Source: an uncultured Rhodopila sp. (lineage in GTDB: Bacteria; Pseudomonadota; Alphaproteobacteria; Acetobacterales; Acetobacteraceae). From it: a stretch of DNA of 64,000 nt. Each line of letters opens with the position of its first letter. Positions within the stretch are counted from its first letter, which is position 1. Below are positions 17,647 through 25,416 of this stretch, one piece after another. The DNA lies in NCBI GenBank assembly GCA_903932145.1, contig CAIZFE010000065.1:1-64000 (forward strand), in the 5' to 3' direction. Below the pieces are notes generated by a model that made no database searches, was not told the DNA's origin, and saw only the letters and a list, made by a program, of their open reading frames with translations. A program made the translations under genes and the position numbers.

Positions 17647-18194
17647 CGGTCGTAACGGAGTAGGCGGGCGGAAAGCACCAAGTGTTGAGGTAGCTGGTAC
17701 AGTGCTGTGTCGCCATCGCGGACATAGATTGGTTCAACGAATTTCATCACCACCTGCCCTTCGATCGTGACCGTCGCCTTCAGAACGGCTTCCGTGCTGG
17801 GTGGAAATAAATCTCCAGGTGTCCAATGTACCACATCCACGTCGAGGCTCACGACAGTCGCGTAATTTGGTGCGCGAGCAATAATCCCACCTCTACGCAA
17901 GATGTCGCCTGCCAACTCGTCAGCAGCCTCGCGAAGAAAAATCGAATCCGTTCGCTGCATTTCAACGAAAACCGGCCTGAGCGGCGCTGTCGGTGTTGGT
18001 CCTTTCGGCCACTGACTGGGCACTAAACCCAATGATTCGAGTTCCGATGAAACGTCATGTGCCGCGTTTTTCCAATCGCGAACGCTGATCTCGGTACTCT
18101 GAAAAGTTGGCGGCTTCGGCGTAGCCATAGGTTGATGGCAGCCAACCAGCGAGCATGCGGTAGCCGCTAGATAAAATATGCCGCGAAGTCGCAT
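17643..18194 (-). CDS. Putative lipoprotein, partner of the FlgO-like protein, 183 aa
   Basis: The N-terminus is a lipoprotein signal (YLAATACSLVGC, Cys19). The mature part has alternating strands such as RPVFVEMQRTDSIFLREAADELAGDILRRGG and YATVVSLDVDVVHWTPG, loosely recalling the FlgO fold (export, strand, then an Ala/Glu helix). I do not recognise a named family. It overlaps the FlgO-like gene by four bases and follows the frameshifted small gene by 22 bases, so all three probably share a transcript. The ribosome site (GGTGA) is weak. Confidence 0.72.
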   Translation of the reverse strand: MRLRGIFYLAATACSLVGCHQPMATPKPPTFQSTEISVRDWKNAAHDVSSELESLGLVPSQWPKGPTPTAPLRPVFVEMQRTDSIFLREAADELAGDILRRGGIIARAPNYATVVSLDVDVVHWTPGDLFPPSTEAVLKATVTIEGQVVMKFVEPIYVRDGDTALYQLPQHLVLSARLLRYDR

Positions 18195-18216
18195 TCTGTC
18201 ACCAATCAGAAAATAT

Positions 18217-18482
18217 TTAGAGATCGAGCACCATTAACGATCCATCGAGACCTGCAACAGCAACCTTGGTTACCACGATGAACCGATCTGGTCCATCCTC
18301 CTGTTTCGACCAGGCAAAATTCAGCCCACTCAAAGCTTCGGCCCGGTTGGCAACACAACTCTCATTACTGGAATATTTTGGATCGCTTCTGGTCGCTGCT
18401 TCGTCCGATAACGGGGGATCAACCTATCGACCTGACTGCGAGCAACACCAAGGCCCGCTTTTCTGGGCCATGTCACGTTCAA
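18217..18482 (-). pseudogene. Frameshifted small gene at the head of the lipoprotein operon
   Basis: Reading from the 3' end, the frame ending in TAA at 18217-18219 gives a protein-like C-terminus: ESCVANRAEALSGLNFAW, then DGPDRFIVVTKVAVAGLDGS, then VLDL. Upstream this frame hits TAG at 18424-18426, but the neighbouring frame is open through VTWPRKAGLGVARSQVDRLIP. The two join smoothly at a run of five C (about 18410-18414 on the plus strand it is GGGGG): one extra base restores a product of about 87 residues starting at GTG 18476 or TTG 18482. It could be a real decay, a sequencing slip or a programmed frameshift. Function is unknown. Confidence 0.5.
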
Positions 18483-18483
18483 G

Positions 18484-18675
18484 TTAGGCTAGCGCGAATC
18501 CGATCGCGTGATGCCCCTCGCCTACCGGAACCGGTTCTCCGCGTGCAACCCCTGCCAAGCTTGCATTAAGCAACTCGACCCGGCCGGGCGCGGACTGGTT
18601 GATAGCGTGATCCATAGATCCAACATGGCCGATCTCGGAGTGACTTTCCAGCATATCGTAAGATCCCTCGTGCAT
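18484..18675 (-). CDS. Possible small protein, about 63 aa, upstream of the frameshifted gene
   Basis: The minus-strand frame ending at 18484 has a protein-like C-terminal half (SEIGHVGSMDHAINQSAPGR, then VELLNASLAGVARGEPVPVG and IGFALA). The ATG at 18675 has AGGA close upstream; an ATG at 18741 would overlap the antitoxin promoter. Its stop lies directly before the frameshifted gene. Since that gene's reading frame can be joined to this one by another single-base shift, this may instead be the front half of the same decayed gene. No family is recognised. Confidence 0.35.
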   Translation of the reverse strand: MHEGSYDMLESHSEIGHVGSMDHAINQSAPGRVELLNASLAGVARGEPVPVGEGHHAIGFALA

Positions 18676-18713
18676 CGAGTCCTGGCTGGCTCCCGGTTCG
18701 GAAAATCTCAAAA

Positions 18714-18737
18714 ATGTGCCGTCTATGTGCCTATAAT
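18714..18737 (+). promoter_or_regulatory. Likely promoter with direct repeat in front of the MbcA/ParS antitoxin
   Basis: A perfect TATAAT -10 element lies at 18732-18737, 26 bases before the antitoxin ATG. Directly upstream, ATGTGCC occurs twice (18714-18720 and 18725-18731), 11 bases apart, one helical turn. That suits binding of a self-repressing antitoxin. No good -35 hexamer is present at 17 bases. Confidence 0.45.
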
Positions 18738-18763
18738 GCATTGCCGACGTACAAGAGACCGCC

Positions 18764-19123
18764 ATGCTGAACGCCTTCCTCGACGCCGTAACAGACCAAC
18801 AGGGTGTTTTCCAGCCGCTGCGCATGAGTGAGACGCTGCGGATTCCGATGGCGCATCTGGCACGTATCGCCAAAGTCCACCGCAACAGCCTGTCGCAGCA
18901 TCCGGAATCCGCGATCGTCCAAGGCCGCCTCGGTCAGATCGCACGAGTCATCGCAACCGCCTCCGATCTGCTGGGCGGCGATACCCGCAAGGCGATCGTC
19001 TGGTTCCGCCATCAGCCACTATCCGGCTTCGATGGACAAACAGCCGAGGAATTGATCGCCGCCGGCCACACCAACGCCGTGTTAGCGCATCTCGAGACCC
19101 TGCGGGACGGCGGCTACGCTTGA
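18764..19123 (+). CDS. MbcA/ParS/Xre-type antitoxin, 119 aa
   Basis: The protein matches the MbcA/ParS antitoxin family (DUF2384 toxin-binding domain). An N-terminal helix-turn-helix-like part (SETLRIPMAHLARIAKVHRN) is followed by the C-terminal LGGDTRKAIVWFRHQPLSGF and the ending TAEELIAAGHTNAVLAHLETL. Such antitoxins normally precede a RES-domain toxin that destroys NAD+. Here the next gene is Uma2, and only a short spacer containing the dehydratase tail repeat follows, so the antitoxin appears to be an orphan. The length is complete. Confidence 0.88.
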   Translation: MLNAFLDAVTDQQGVFQPLRMSETLRIPMAHLARIAKVHRNSLSQHPESAIVQGRLGQIARVIATASDLLGGDTRKAIVWFRHQPLSGFDGQTAEELIAAGHTNAVLAHLETLRDGGYA

Positions 19124-19155
19124 TCCTGCGTTTGCAAATGCACCCGATTGCCCCC

Positions 19156-19182
19156 GGGCTGCGATTTGGCGATGCTGCGTAA
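19156..19182 (+). repeat. 27-bp direct repeat, copy 2 (between antitoxin and Uma2 gene)
   Basis: This is identical to the 3' coding end of the dehydratase at 16756-16782. In the same frame it would read GCDLAMLRKDS and stop, against GCDLAMLRKEG and stop in the intact gene. It has no open frame of any length upstream, so it is a fragment, either a relic of a second dehydratase gene or a duplicated junction left by an insertion. Confidence 0.85.
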
Positions 19183-19209
19183 GGACAGCTGATGTGTTAG
19201 GGTGACGCC

Positions 19210-19776
19210 ATGAGCATTGCCCTGCACGCACCAATGACCCTGGAGCACTTCCTCGCGTGGGAGGAGCAGCAGGACCTGCGCTGGGAATTCGACGGGTTCG
19301 AGCCGGTGGGAATGACCGGCGGGACGTCGGAGCATTCGGCGATCCAGCGCAATCTATCCATGGCGATTGGCGGCCGCCTGCGCGGAAAGCCATGTCAGCT
19401 CTACACAAGCGACCTGAAGGTCTTTGTCGCCGGGTCGATCCGCTATCCCGACGCCTTCGTCGTATGCTCGCCCATTCCGCGCGGAACCTTGGTGGTGACT
19501 GATCCAGTCGTTGTATTCGAAGTCCTCAGCCCCAGCACCGCCAGCACCGATATCGGGATCAAGAACGAGGAATACCGCGACACGCCGTCGATCCAGCGAT
19601 ACGTCATGTTGGCCCAGGACCGCCAGTTTGCCACCGTTTTCGCGCGCGTGGGCGATGACTGGGTCGGCCACATTATTTCGGGTGCAGCAGTCCTCGATAT
19701 GCCGGAGATCGGCATCGAGGTCCCACTGGCCGAATTGTATGATGGCGTTTCCTTCGAACCAGAAACCAGCGCTTAA
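19210..19776 (+). CDS. Uma2-family (DUF820) putative restriction-like endonuclease, 188 aa
   Basis: Uma2 proteins have the PD-(D/E)XK nuclease fold. The motif order is present: WEFDGFEPV near the N-terminus, the active-site Asp in RYPDAFVVCS (about residue 80), Glu in VFEVLSPSTAS, and Lys in IGIKNEEYR. The family is abundant in cyanobacteria and in some other bacteria; its role is unknown. The ATG at 19210 gives the normal N-terminus. The stop codon shares bases with the stop of the convergent MFS gene at 19773. Confidence 0.88.
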   Translation: MSIALHAPMTLEHFLAWEEQQDLRWEFDGFEPVGMTGGTSEHSAIQRNLSMAIGGRLRGKPCQLYTSDLKVFVAGSIRYPDAFVVCSPIPRGTLVVTDPVVVFEVLSPSTASTDIGIKNEEYRDTPSIQRYVMLAQDRQFATVFARVGDDWVGHIISGAAVLDMPEIGIEVPLAELYDGVSFEPETSA

Positions 19777-21110
19777 GCGACCGCAGCCGCCTCGGCACGC
19801 ACATTCTCCCGCCCGATCAACCGCAGCAGCACCAGCGCCATTACCCCCGCCACCGTCGGCGGAATGGCCGCGAACAGAAACAAATCCGCCGCCACGAAAT
19901 GCTGCGCCAGCAACAACCCCGCGAGGCTCGGTCCCAGAATCGCGCCTGTGCGCCCGATGCCGATCGCCCAGCCGACACCCGTCGATCGAATCGCCGCCGG
20001 ATAGATTTGCGCACTCATCGCATTTAGCAAGTTCTGTGTCCCGACCAGACAAATACCCGTCGCCAAACCGGACCCGAACAGCAGCGGATACACCGCAGGC
20101 ATCCTCGAAAACACCACCAGGCAGCCGGCCGACAGCGCATATCCCACGGCGATCATCAGGAACGGCCGCACCCGCAGAATAATGCGCGCGAACAGTAACG
20201 AACCGAGCAGGCCGCCGCCCTGGACGGCGCCGGTGATGCCGACGATTTCGCCGGGCGTCCGCCCGAGACCGTTTAGTAACGTCGGCAACCACGTGGTGAA
20301 GAAAAACAGCGCCACCAGGCTGCTGAAAAAGATCGACCATAGCACCAACGTCCGCGCTGCCCGGCCGTGCCGGAACAGCTCGACAACCTGGAAGCCCCCC
20401 GCATTCTGATGCTCCAGCACATACCGTGCATCGGGCGAAGCCAAGAAACCCGGCTGCAAACGCGACAGCAGCCGTCCGATCAGCGCGGGATCGCGGTTCT
20501 TATCCACCAGGAACTCAATCGTCTCCGGCAGCGCGACAATCAACAGCGGAGCCAGCAGTAACGGAATTGCTCCACCAATATAAAACAGCATCTGCCAGCC
20601 ATACGGCATGACGATGGAAGAAATCCAGCCGCCAAACACCCCGCCCATGGTGAACCCGCAATACATCACCATCGTCAGCGCCGCCCTCAGTCGCTTGGGA
20701 CAAACCGCCGTCGCGATGGTAATCGAAATCGGCGTCGCTCCGCCCAACCCGAACCCGGCCACCACACGCCAAATCAGCAACTGACTAAGGCTGCCGGACG
20801 TCGCCGTTCCGAGCGACGCAAGCCCGAACAGCACCCCGCACAGCACAAACACCGTTTTCCGGCCCCACCGGTCTCCCAGCAGCCCGAACACCAGCGCCCC
20901 GGTCGTCAAACCGATGAAACCGGCCGAAAACACCGGCCCCAGCATCGGCCGCGAGATGCCCAAGGCCGCCGACACCGCCGGCGCCGCGTAACTGATCGCC
21001 TGTAGGTCGAAGCCGTCGAAAAAGATCAGCAGCGCGCACAGCCCGACGACGCGCATGTGGAAAGCGTTCAGCCTGGCTGAGTCGATAATCTCGGTAACGT
21101 TGACGAGCAC
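19773..21110 (-). CDS. MFS transporter, aromatic acid:H+ symporter (AAHS/PcaK-like) family, 445 aa
   Basis: A twelve-helix major facilitator. The AAHS signature is visible in the first helix (FFDGFDLQAISYAAP, Asp32 and Asp35) and in GDRWGRK at 79-85 (loop 2-3). Members import benzoate-type acids, 4-hydroxybenzoate, vanillate or related compounds with protons. The GTG start at 21110 is supported by GGGAGAA 7-8 bases upstream. It is divergent from two amidohydrolase-2 genes, 88 bases between starts. Uptake of an aromatic acid that those enzymes process is therefore likely (inference). Confidence 0.9.
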   Translation of the reverse strand: MLVNVTEIIDSARLNAFHMRVVGLCALLIFFDGFDLQAISYAAPAVSAALGISRPMLGPVFSAGFIGLTTGALVFGLLGDRWGRKTVFVLCGVLFGLASLGTATSGSLSQLLIWRVVAGFGLGGATPISITIATAVCPKRLRAALTMVMYCGFTMGGVFGGWISSIVMPYGWQMLFYIGGAIPLLLAPLLIVALPETIEFLVDKNRDPALIGRLLSRLQPGFLASPDARYVLEHQNAGGFQVVELFRHGRAARTLVLWSIFFSSLVALFFFTTWLPTLLNGLGRTPGEIVGITGAVQGGGLLGSLLFARIILRVRPFLMIAVGYALSAGCLVVFSRMPAVYPLLFGSGLATGICLVGTQNLLNAMSAQIYPAAIRSTGVGWAIGIGRTGAILGPSLAGLLLAQHFVAADLFLFAAIPPTVAGVMALVLLRLIGRENVRAEAAAVA

Positions 21111-21198
21111 GCGCGCTTCTCCCGGTTGGCACGCCGAACAGCGGTTGCAATCCGCTTTGTCTCGGCGTGTCATGTCCCTTATGGAACAGGAGACAACC

Positions 21199-22299
21199 GT
21201 GCCGCAACCGACGGCCAAAATTCCGACGTTGGGTGCTATCGACTGCGACGTGCATGTTTCGGTGCCGTCGGTCGGTGCATTGATGCCCTATCTGGATGAT
21301 TATTGGGCCGATCAGTTCCGCATGCGCGGCATCGACCGGCTGGATTTCAGCCTGACCGCGTACCCGCCCAACGCGCCGCTGTCCGGGCGTCCGGATTGGC
21401 GGCCGAAGCAAGGCGCGCCGGGTACGGATCGCGAAATGCTGAGTCAGCATCTGGATCGTTTCGGCCTGCGCGCAGCCATCGCCCAATGCCTGCATGGATC
21501 GATGGCGCTGCACACAGAGGATATGGCGGCGGCGTTCTGCCGAGCGATTAATGACTGGATGCGGGCGGAGTGGCTAGACAAGGAGCCGCGTCTGTTCGGC
21601 GCCATCACCGTGCCGATGCAAAGCCCTGAACTCGCAGCCGAAGAAATCGAGCGCTGCGCCGCCGACAAGCGCTTCGTCCAGGTGTTGCTGCCCGCCACGA
21701 CCGACATGCCGCTCGGGCGCCGCTGGTATTGGCCGATCTACAAGGCGGCGGAACGCCACGGACTGCCAATCGGCATTCACGCCGGCGGACTGTTCCGGCA
21801 CGCGCCCACGGCGACCGGCTGGCCATCGTTCATCATCGAGGATTACGCGGCGCAGTCGCAGCTTTTCGACAGCCAGTTGCTCAGCCTGATCACCGAGGGC
21901 GTGTTTACCAAGTTTCCCGATCTGAAGGTCGTGCTGCTGGAATCCGGGATTACCTGGCTGCCGCCGTTTATGTGGCGCACCAACAAGATCTGGCGCGGCC
22001 TGCGGCCCGATGTGCCGTGGGTGACCCAAGCCCCACCCGATATCGTGCGTGACCGCGTGCGGCTGACCTTGCAGCCGTTTGATGCGCCGGAGGACCTGGT
22101 GAAAGTGCGTGCCACTCTGGACCATATCGGCGGCGACGGGATGTTGTTGTTCTCGACGGACTTCCCACATTGGCATTTCGACGGAGACGATGCGCTGCCG
22201 TTCGGATTGCCGCCGGAGATCCTGCCGGGGCTGCTGTCCGGGAACGCTCTGGCGACCTATCCGCGGCTCGCCGCCGCATTGCAGGAGACCGTGGCATGA
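21199..22299 (+). CDS. Amidohydrolase-2 family enzyme (ACMSD/decarboxylase-like), 366 aa
   Basis: A TIM-barrel metal enzyme of the amidohydrolase-2 family, which includes decarboxylases of aromatic and muconate-type acids and hydrolases. The N-terminal metal motif is DCDVH (15-19). GLPIGIHAGG supplies the central His, and LFSTDFPHWHFD the C-terminal Asp. The start is GTG at 21199: AGGAG lies 6 bases before it, while the ATGs at 21172 and 21181 have no ribosome site. The next gene overlaps by four bases and is a paralogue, so the pair probably forms a two-component unit. Confidence 0.85.
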   Translation: MPQPTAKIPTLGAIDCDVHVSVPSVGALMPYLDDYWADQFRMRGIDRLDFSLTAYPPNAPLSGRPDWRPKQGAPGTDREMLSQHLDRFGLRAAIAQCLHGSMALHTEDMAAAFCRAINDWMRAEWLDKEPRLFGAITVPMQSPELAAEEIERCAADKRFVQVLLPATTDMPLGRRWYWPIYKAAERHGLPIGIHAGGLFRHAPTATGWPSFIIEDYAAQSQLFDSQLLSLITEGVFTKFPDLKVVLLESGITWLPPFMWRTNKIWRGLRPDVPWVTQAPPDIVRDRVRLTLQPFDAPEDLVKVRATLDHIGGDGMLLFSTDFPHWHFDGDDALPFGLPPEILPGLLSGNALATYPRLAAALQETVA

Positions 22300-23396
22300 G
22301 CCAGACCGTTCTCGAAGTCTTGGGTTCCCAACAGCAGAAAGTTGGGATTGTCGATTGCGATATTCATCCGAATTTCCGGTCTCCCGCCGATTTGGCGCCG
22401 TTCATGGCGACGCGTTGGCAGCAGCATTGGCGGGAGTACGGTTCACATTTGCGGCAGGGCCTGTCATCCACGCTGGCGCACCCGCGCATGACGCCGGGTG
22501 TGGCGCGCGCTGATGCGTGGCCGCCGAACGGCGGGCCTCCCGGGTCGGACCTGGAGTTCATGCGCACGCAGCATTTGGATGCGTATGGGATCGAGCATGG
22601 CATGCTGATGTGCCTGCGCCCCGGCGGTTGCGACGAACGCAATCTGGATTTCGGGGCGGCGTTGTGCCGCGCAACCAACGACTGGCAGGTCGAGGCGTGG
22701 GTTCGCAAAGAACCGCGCTTGTCGGCCGGCATCACCATCCCGCAGGAAGACGCGGCCGCCGCCGTCGCCGAGATCGAACGGTGCGCGCCCGACAGCGCGT
22801 TTCGCGTGATCAACATGCCTCCGCGCATGCTGGAGCCGGCCGGCCGGCGGAAGTATTGGCCGATCTATGAGGCGGCGGTCGCGGCCGGCCTGCCGATCGG
22901 GATTCATATCTCCGGTGTGCCGGGGCATCCCTCGACCGGGGCGGGATGGCCGTCGTTCTATTTCCAGGAGCACCACGCCAACGCGCAAAGCATGCAGGCC
23001 GTGGTGACCAGCCTGATCATGGAAGGCGTGCCCGAGGCCTTTCCGACCCTTCGGTTCGTGCTGATCGAGTGCGGATTCGCCTGGGCCCCCTCGCTCGGTT
23101 GGCGATTGGATAAGTTGTGGCATCGCATGAGAAACGAAGTCCCGCAGGTGAAGCGCCCGCCTTCGGAGTATATTCGCAAACACTTCTGGTACACGACCCA
23201 GCCGATCGAGGAAACCGAAGATCCCGGCCATTTACGGGAGATCATCGATTGGATTGGCTGGGATCGGTTGCTGTTCTCCACTGACTATCCGCATTGGGAT
23301 TTCGACGATCCGAACTACACGTTCCGCATTCAGCTTACGGAGGCGGAGCGGCGGGCGGTGTTCCGGGATAATGCGCGGAAGGTGTTCGGGCTGTAG
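22296..23396 (+). CDS. Amidohydrolase-2 family enzyme, tandem paralogue, 366 aa
   Basis: This has the same family and length as its upstream neighbour: DCDIH at 20-24, GLPIGIHISG, and FSTDYPHWDFDDP near the end. Other shared segments are the FxxMRTQHLDAYGI region and NDWQVEAWVRKEPRL, which mirrors NDWMRAEWLDKEPRL in the first. Overlap of ATG with the preceding TGA (ATGA) shows translational coupling. A heteromeric enzyme or two successive steps on an aromatic or dicarboxylic intermediate are both possible. The substrate is unknown. Confidence 0.88.
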   Translation: MSQTVLEVLGSQQQKVGIVDCDIHPNFRSPADLAPFMATRWQQHWREYGSHLRQGLSSTLAHPRMTPGVARADAWPPNGGPPGSDLEFMRTQHLDAYGIEHGMLMCLRPGGCDERNLDFGAALCRATNDWQVEAWVRKEPRLSAGITIPQEDAAAAVAEIERCAPDSAFRVINMPPRMLEPAGRRKYWPIYEAAVAAGLPIGIHISGVPGHPSTGAGWPSFYFQEHHANAQSMQAVVTSLIMEGVPEAFPTLRFVLIECGFAWAPSLGWRLDKLWHRMRNEVPQVKRPPSEYIRKHFWYTTQPIEETEDPGHLREIIDWIGWDRLLFSTDYPHWDFDDPNYTFRIQLTEAERRAVFRDNARKVFGL

Positions 23397-23500
23397 AATA
23401 CAGCGCTAGGCCAGCTTAAAGCGCTACAATGTTCGGCCCGCTCCCCAGTCGATAATTTGGGCGCAGACCCGGGTCTTTGCAGCACCCTCCTACGATCAAA

Positions 23501-24181
23501 TCAGGGGGGATCTCCAGATTTGGCCACATTGCCGGCCTGATTTTCGGCAATGTGGCTGCCCATGGCGGCTTTGTAGATATCGATCAACTCGTCACGTGAC
23601 GTAACAAACCATTCGTCGCCACCACCAACGATCTTCCGTCCGCGAACCCGCAGAAAACCGTGCATTGCCATCTCTAGTCCTCGGCAATCTTCAGTGCGGA
23701 TTATGAGGGCAATACTCGGTTTATCAGGAGTACTGGTGCCAATTTGCCGAGCGACACGAGTAACAACATCGCTGTCGGTTCGTCCGATCTTGAGACGATC
23801 CGGCGCGCAGCGATACCCATATGCATATACAAACTGACTGCCGCTACCAAACGTTTGCTGATCCGATATATCCACTGTCTGTTGCAAATCTTGTACGAGC
23901 ATCAAGGGATCTTCAGACGCAGACTCACCTATCGGGGTGATGGTGTCACCTTGGCGAAGGAGGGCGAGCACATCGCTTGGCACATCCGCGCCTTGCGTCA
24001 CCTCTTCTTGCGTGAAACCCTTGGCTCCAGCGCGATCTATTACCGCAGCCATTTTCGTTACGGCAATGCGTTTTTTATCCTCATCCTCCGTTAGGTTATA
24101 AGCTTGCAATGCCTTTGAAAAGGCAGCTCTCTGGCCAGCGAGTATCTGAACTCGATTGGGACCGCTATAGGTCGCGCTCAT
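23501..24181 (-). CDS. GIY-YIG nuclease-superfamily protein (T5orf172/MUG113-like), 226 aa
   Basis: The C-terminal half fits the T5orf172/MUG113 branch of the GIY-YIG fold: a first strand with YAYGYRC, the Lys-Ile-Gly-Arg core in LKIGRTDSD, Arg in VTRVARQ, the Glu of GLEMAMHGFLR and a final GGDEWFVTS. The N-terminal 100 residues are a charged, helical domain of unknown role. It is monocistronic and AT-richer than its neighbours, which suggests transfer. Proteins of this branch occur in phages and mobile DNA, and their substrates are mostly unknown. The ATG at 24181 is the only sensible start. Confidence 0.75.
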   Translation of the reverse strand: MSATYSGPNRVQILAGQRAAFSKALQAYNLTEDEDKKRIAVTKMAAVIDRAGAKGFTQEEVTQGADVPSDVLALLRQGDTITPIGESASEDPLMLVQDLQQTVDISDQQTFGSGSQFVYAYGYRCAPDRLKIGRTDSDVVTRVARQIGTSTPDKPSIALIIRTEDCRGLEMAMHGFLRVRGRKIVGGGDEWFVTSRDELIDIYKAAMGSHIAENQAGNVAKSGDPP

Positions 24182-24307
24182 GGTATGCTTGCTATCCCGT
24201 TAGGGCCTAACTCTATCATCCGACCGAGTTATGGCGCTCCCTAAAGGAATGTTCAATATTCTTCTGGATCAACGAGCACGCTAGCCCACGTGCCTCCAAT
24301 ACGCCCC

Positions 24308-25414
24308 CTACTCAGCCTCCAACAACACACAATGACCGGTGGCGATCGAAAGCCAGGCCCCATCCCCCTCCGCCAATCCATCCGGAACGGTCTGCCGGAT
24401 CACCAACTCCCGGCCGCCCCATTCCACATGCACCTGCGTAATGTCCCCCAGGAAAACCGACCGCCGCACCACAACCGGCCACACATTGACCGGAGCAAGT
24501 GGCCGTTCGGTGCTCAACCGCAAATGCACCGTTCGCACCGACATCACCGGGTTCAACCCGGGCGTGCGGCCGTGTGAGACGCCGTGGATGATGTGGCCGC
24601 CGTCCGCCTCTAACGCCACCACACCAAGGGCGGACATATCCGGGCGCAGCTTGCCCCTGATCAAATTCGCCGACCCAACGAAGTCCGCAACGAATTCGGT
24701 GCGCGGATAGTTGTAAATCTCGTCCGGCGTTCCGTTCTGCTCGATGTGACCACCGCGCATCACCACGATCTGGTCGGACATCGCCAGCGCCTCCTCCAGG
24801 TCATGCGTCACATAGACTGACGTCACGCCCAACCGGTGCTGCAACTCCCGCAGTTCAATCCGCATATCGCCGCGCAACTTGGCATCCAGGTTCGACAACG
24901 GCTCGTCAAACAACAACACCGACGGCGAAAAAGCACACGCCCGCGCCAACGCCACCCGCTGCTGCTGCCCGCCGGACAATTGCGAGGCATGCCGATACGC
25001 ATAAGCCCCCATCTGCACCAGATCTAACGCCGCGCGAGTCTTTTCCTCGATCTCAGCGCGGCTTTTCCGCCGGACCCGCAAACCGTAAGCCACGTTCTCA
25101 AACACCGTCATGTGCGGCCAAATGGCATACGACTGGAACACCATCGACAGCCCGCGCTTGTCCGCTCGCACGTTGATGCGGGACCGGGAGGAGTACATCG
25201 TGTCTCCACCGATACGGATAACCCCCGCGCTCGGTTTCTCCAGCCCGGCGATCGCCCGCAACGTCGTCGTCTTGCCGCACCCCGACGGACCCAGCAACGT
25301 CACCTGCTGGCCGGGCATCACCGTGAAACTCACCGGCCCCACGGCAGCAACCGGTCCATAGTGGATCTCAAGATTCTCCACCTCGATATATGGGTCCCCA
25401 ATCTGTACATCCAT
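24308..25414 (-). CDS. ABC importer ATP-binding protein (Fe3+/polyamine type), 368 aa
   Basis: This is the ATPase of an importer of the FbpC/PotA kind. Walker A is GPSGCGKTT, the Q-loop region FQSYAIWPHMTV, the signature LSGGQQQRVALARA and Walker B LLFDEPLSNLD, followed by THD and a C-terminal TOBE-like substrate-sensing domain (from about residue 240). The start at 25414 has GGAGG exactly 6 bases upstream; an ATG two codons earlier overlaps the permease stop. It is the last gene of a binding protein - permease - ATPase operon. Substrate type (ferric iron, polyamine or phosphonate) cannot be fixed. Confidence 0.92.
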   Translation of the reverse strand: MDVQIGDPYIEVENLEIHYGPVAAVGPVSFTVMPGQQVTLLGPSGCGKTTTLRAIAGLEKPSAGVIRIGGDTMYSSRSRINVRADKRGLSMVFQSYAIWPHMTVFENVAYGLRVRRKSRAEIEEKTRAALDLVQMGAYAYRHASQLSGGQQQRVALARACAFSPSVLLFDEPLSNLDAKLRGDMRIELRELQHRLGVTSVYVTHDLEEALAMSDQIVVMRGGHIEQNGTPDEIYNYPRTEFVADFVGSANLIRGKLRPDMSALGVVALEADGGHIIHGVSHGRTPGLNPVMSVRTVHLRLSTERPLAPVNVWPVVVRRSVFLGDITQVHVEWGGRELVIRQTVPDGLAEGDGAWLSIATGHCVLLEAE

Positions 25415-25416
25415 CG

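Noticed and set aside
18266-18487. Plus-strand 73-codon frame in the islet
   Set aside because: The minus strand gives a better protein-like reading, joined by a single-base shift and placed directly before the lipoprotein operon.
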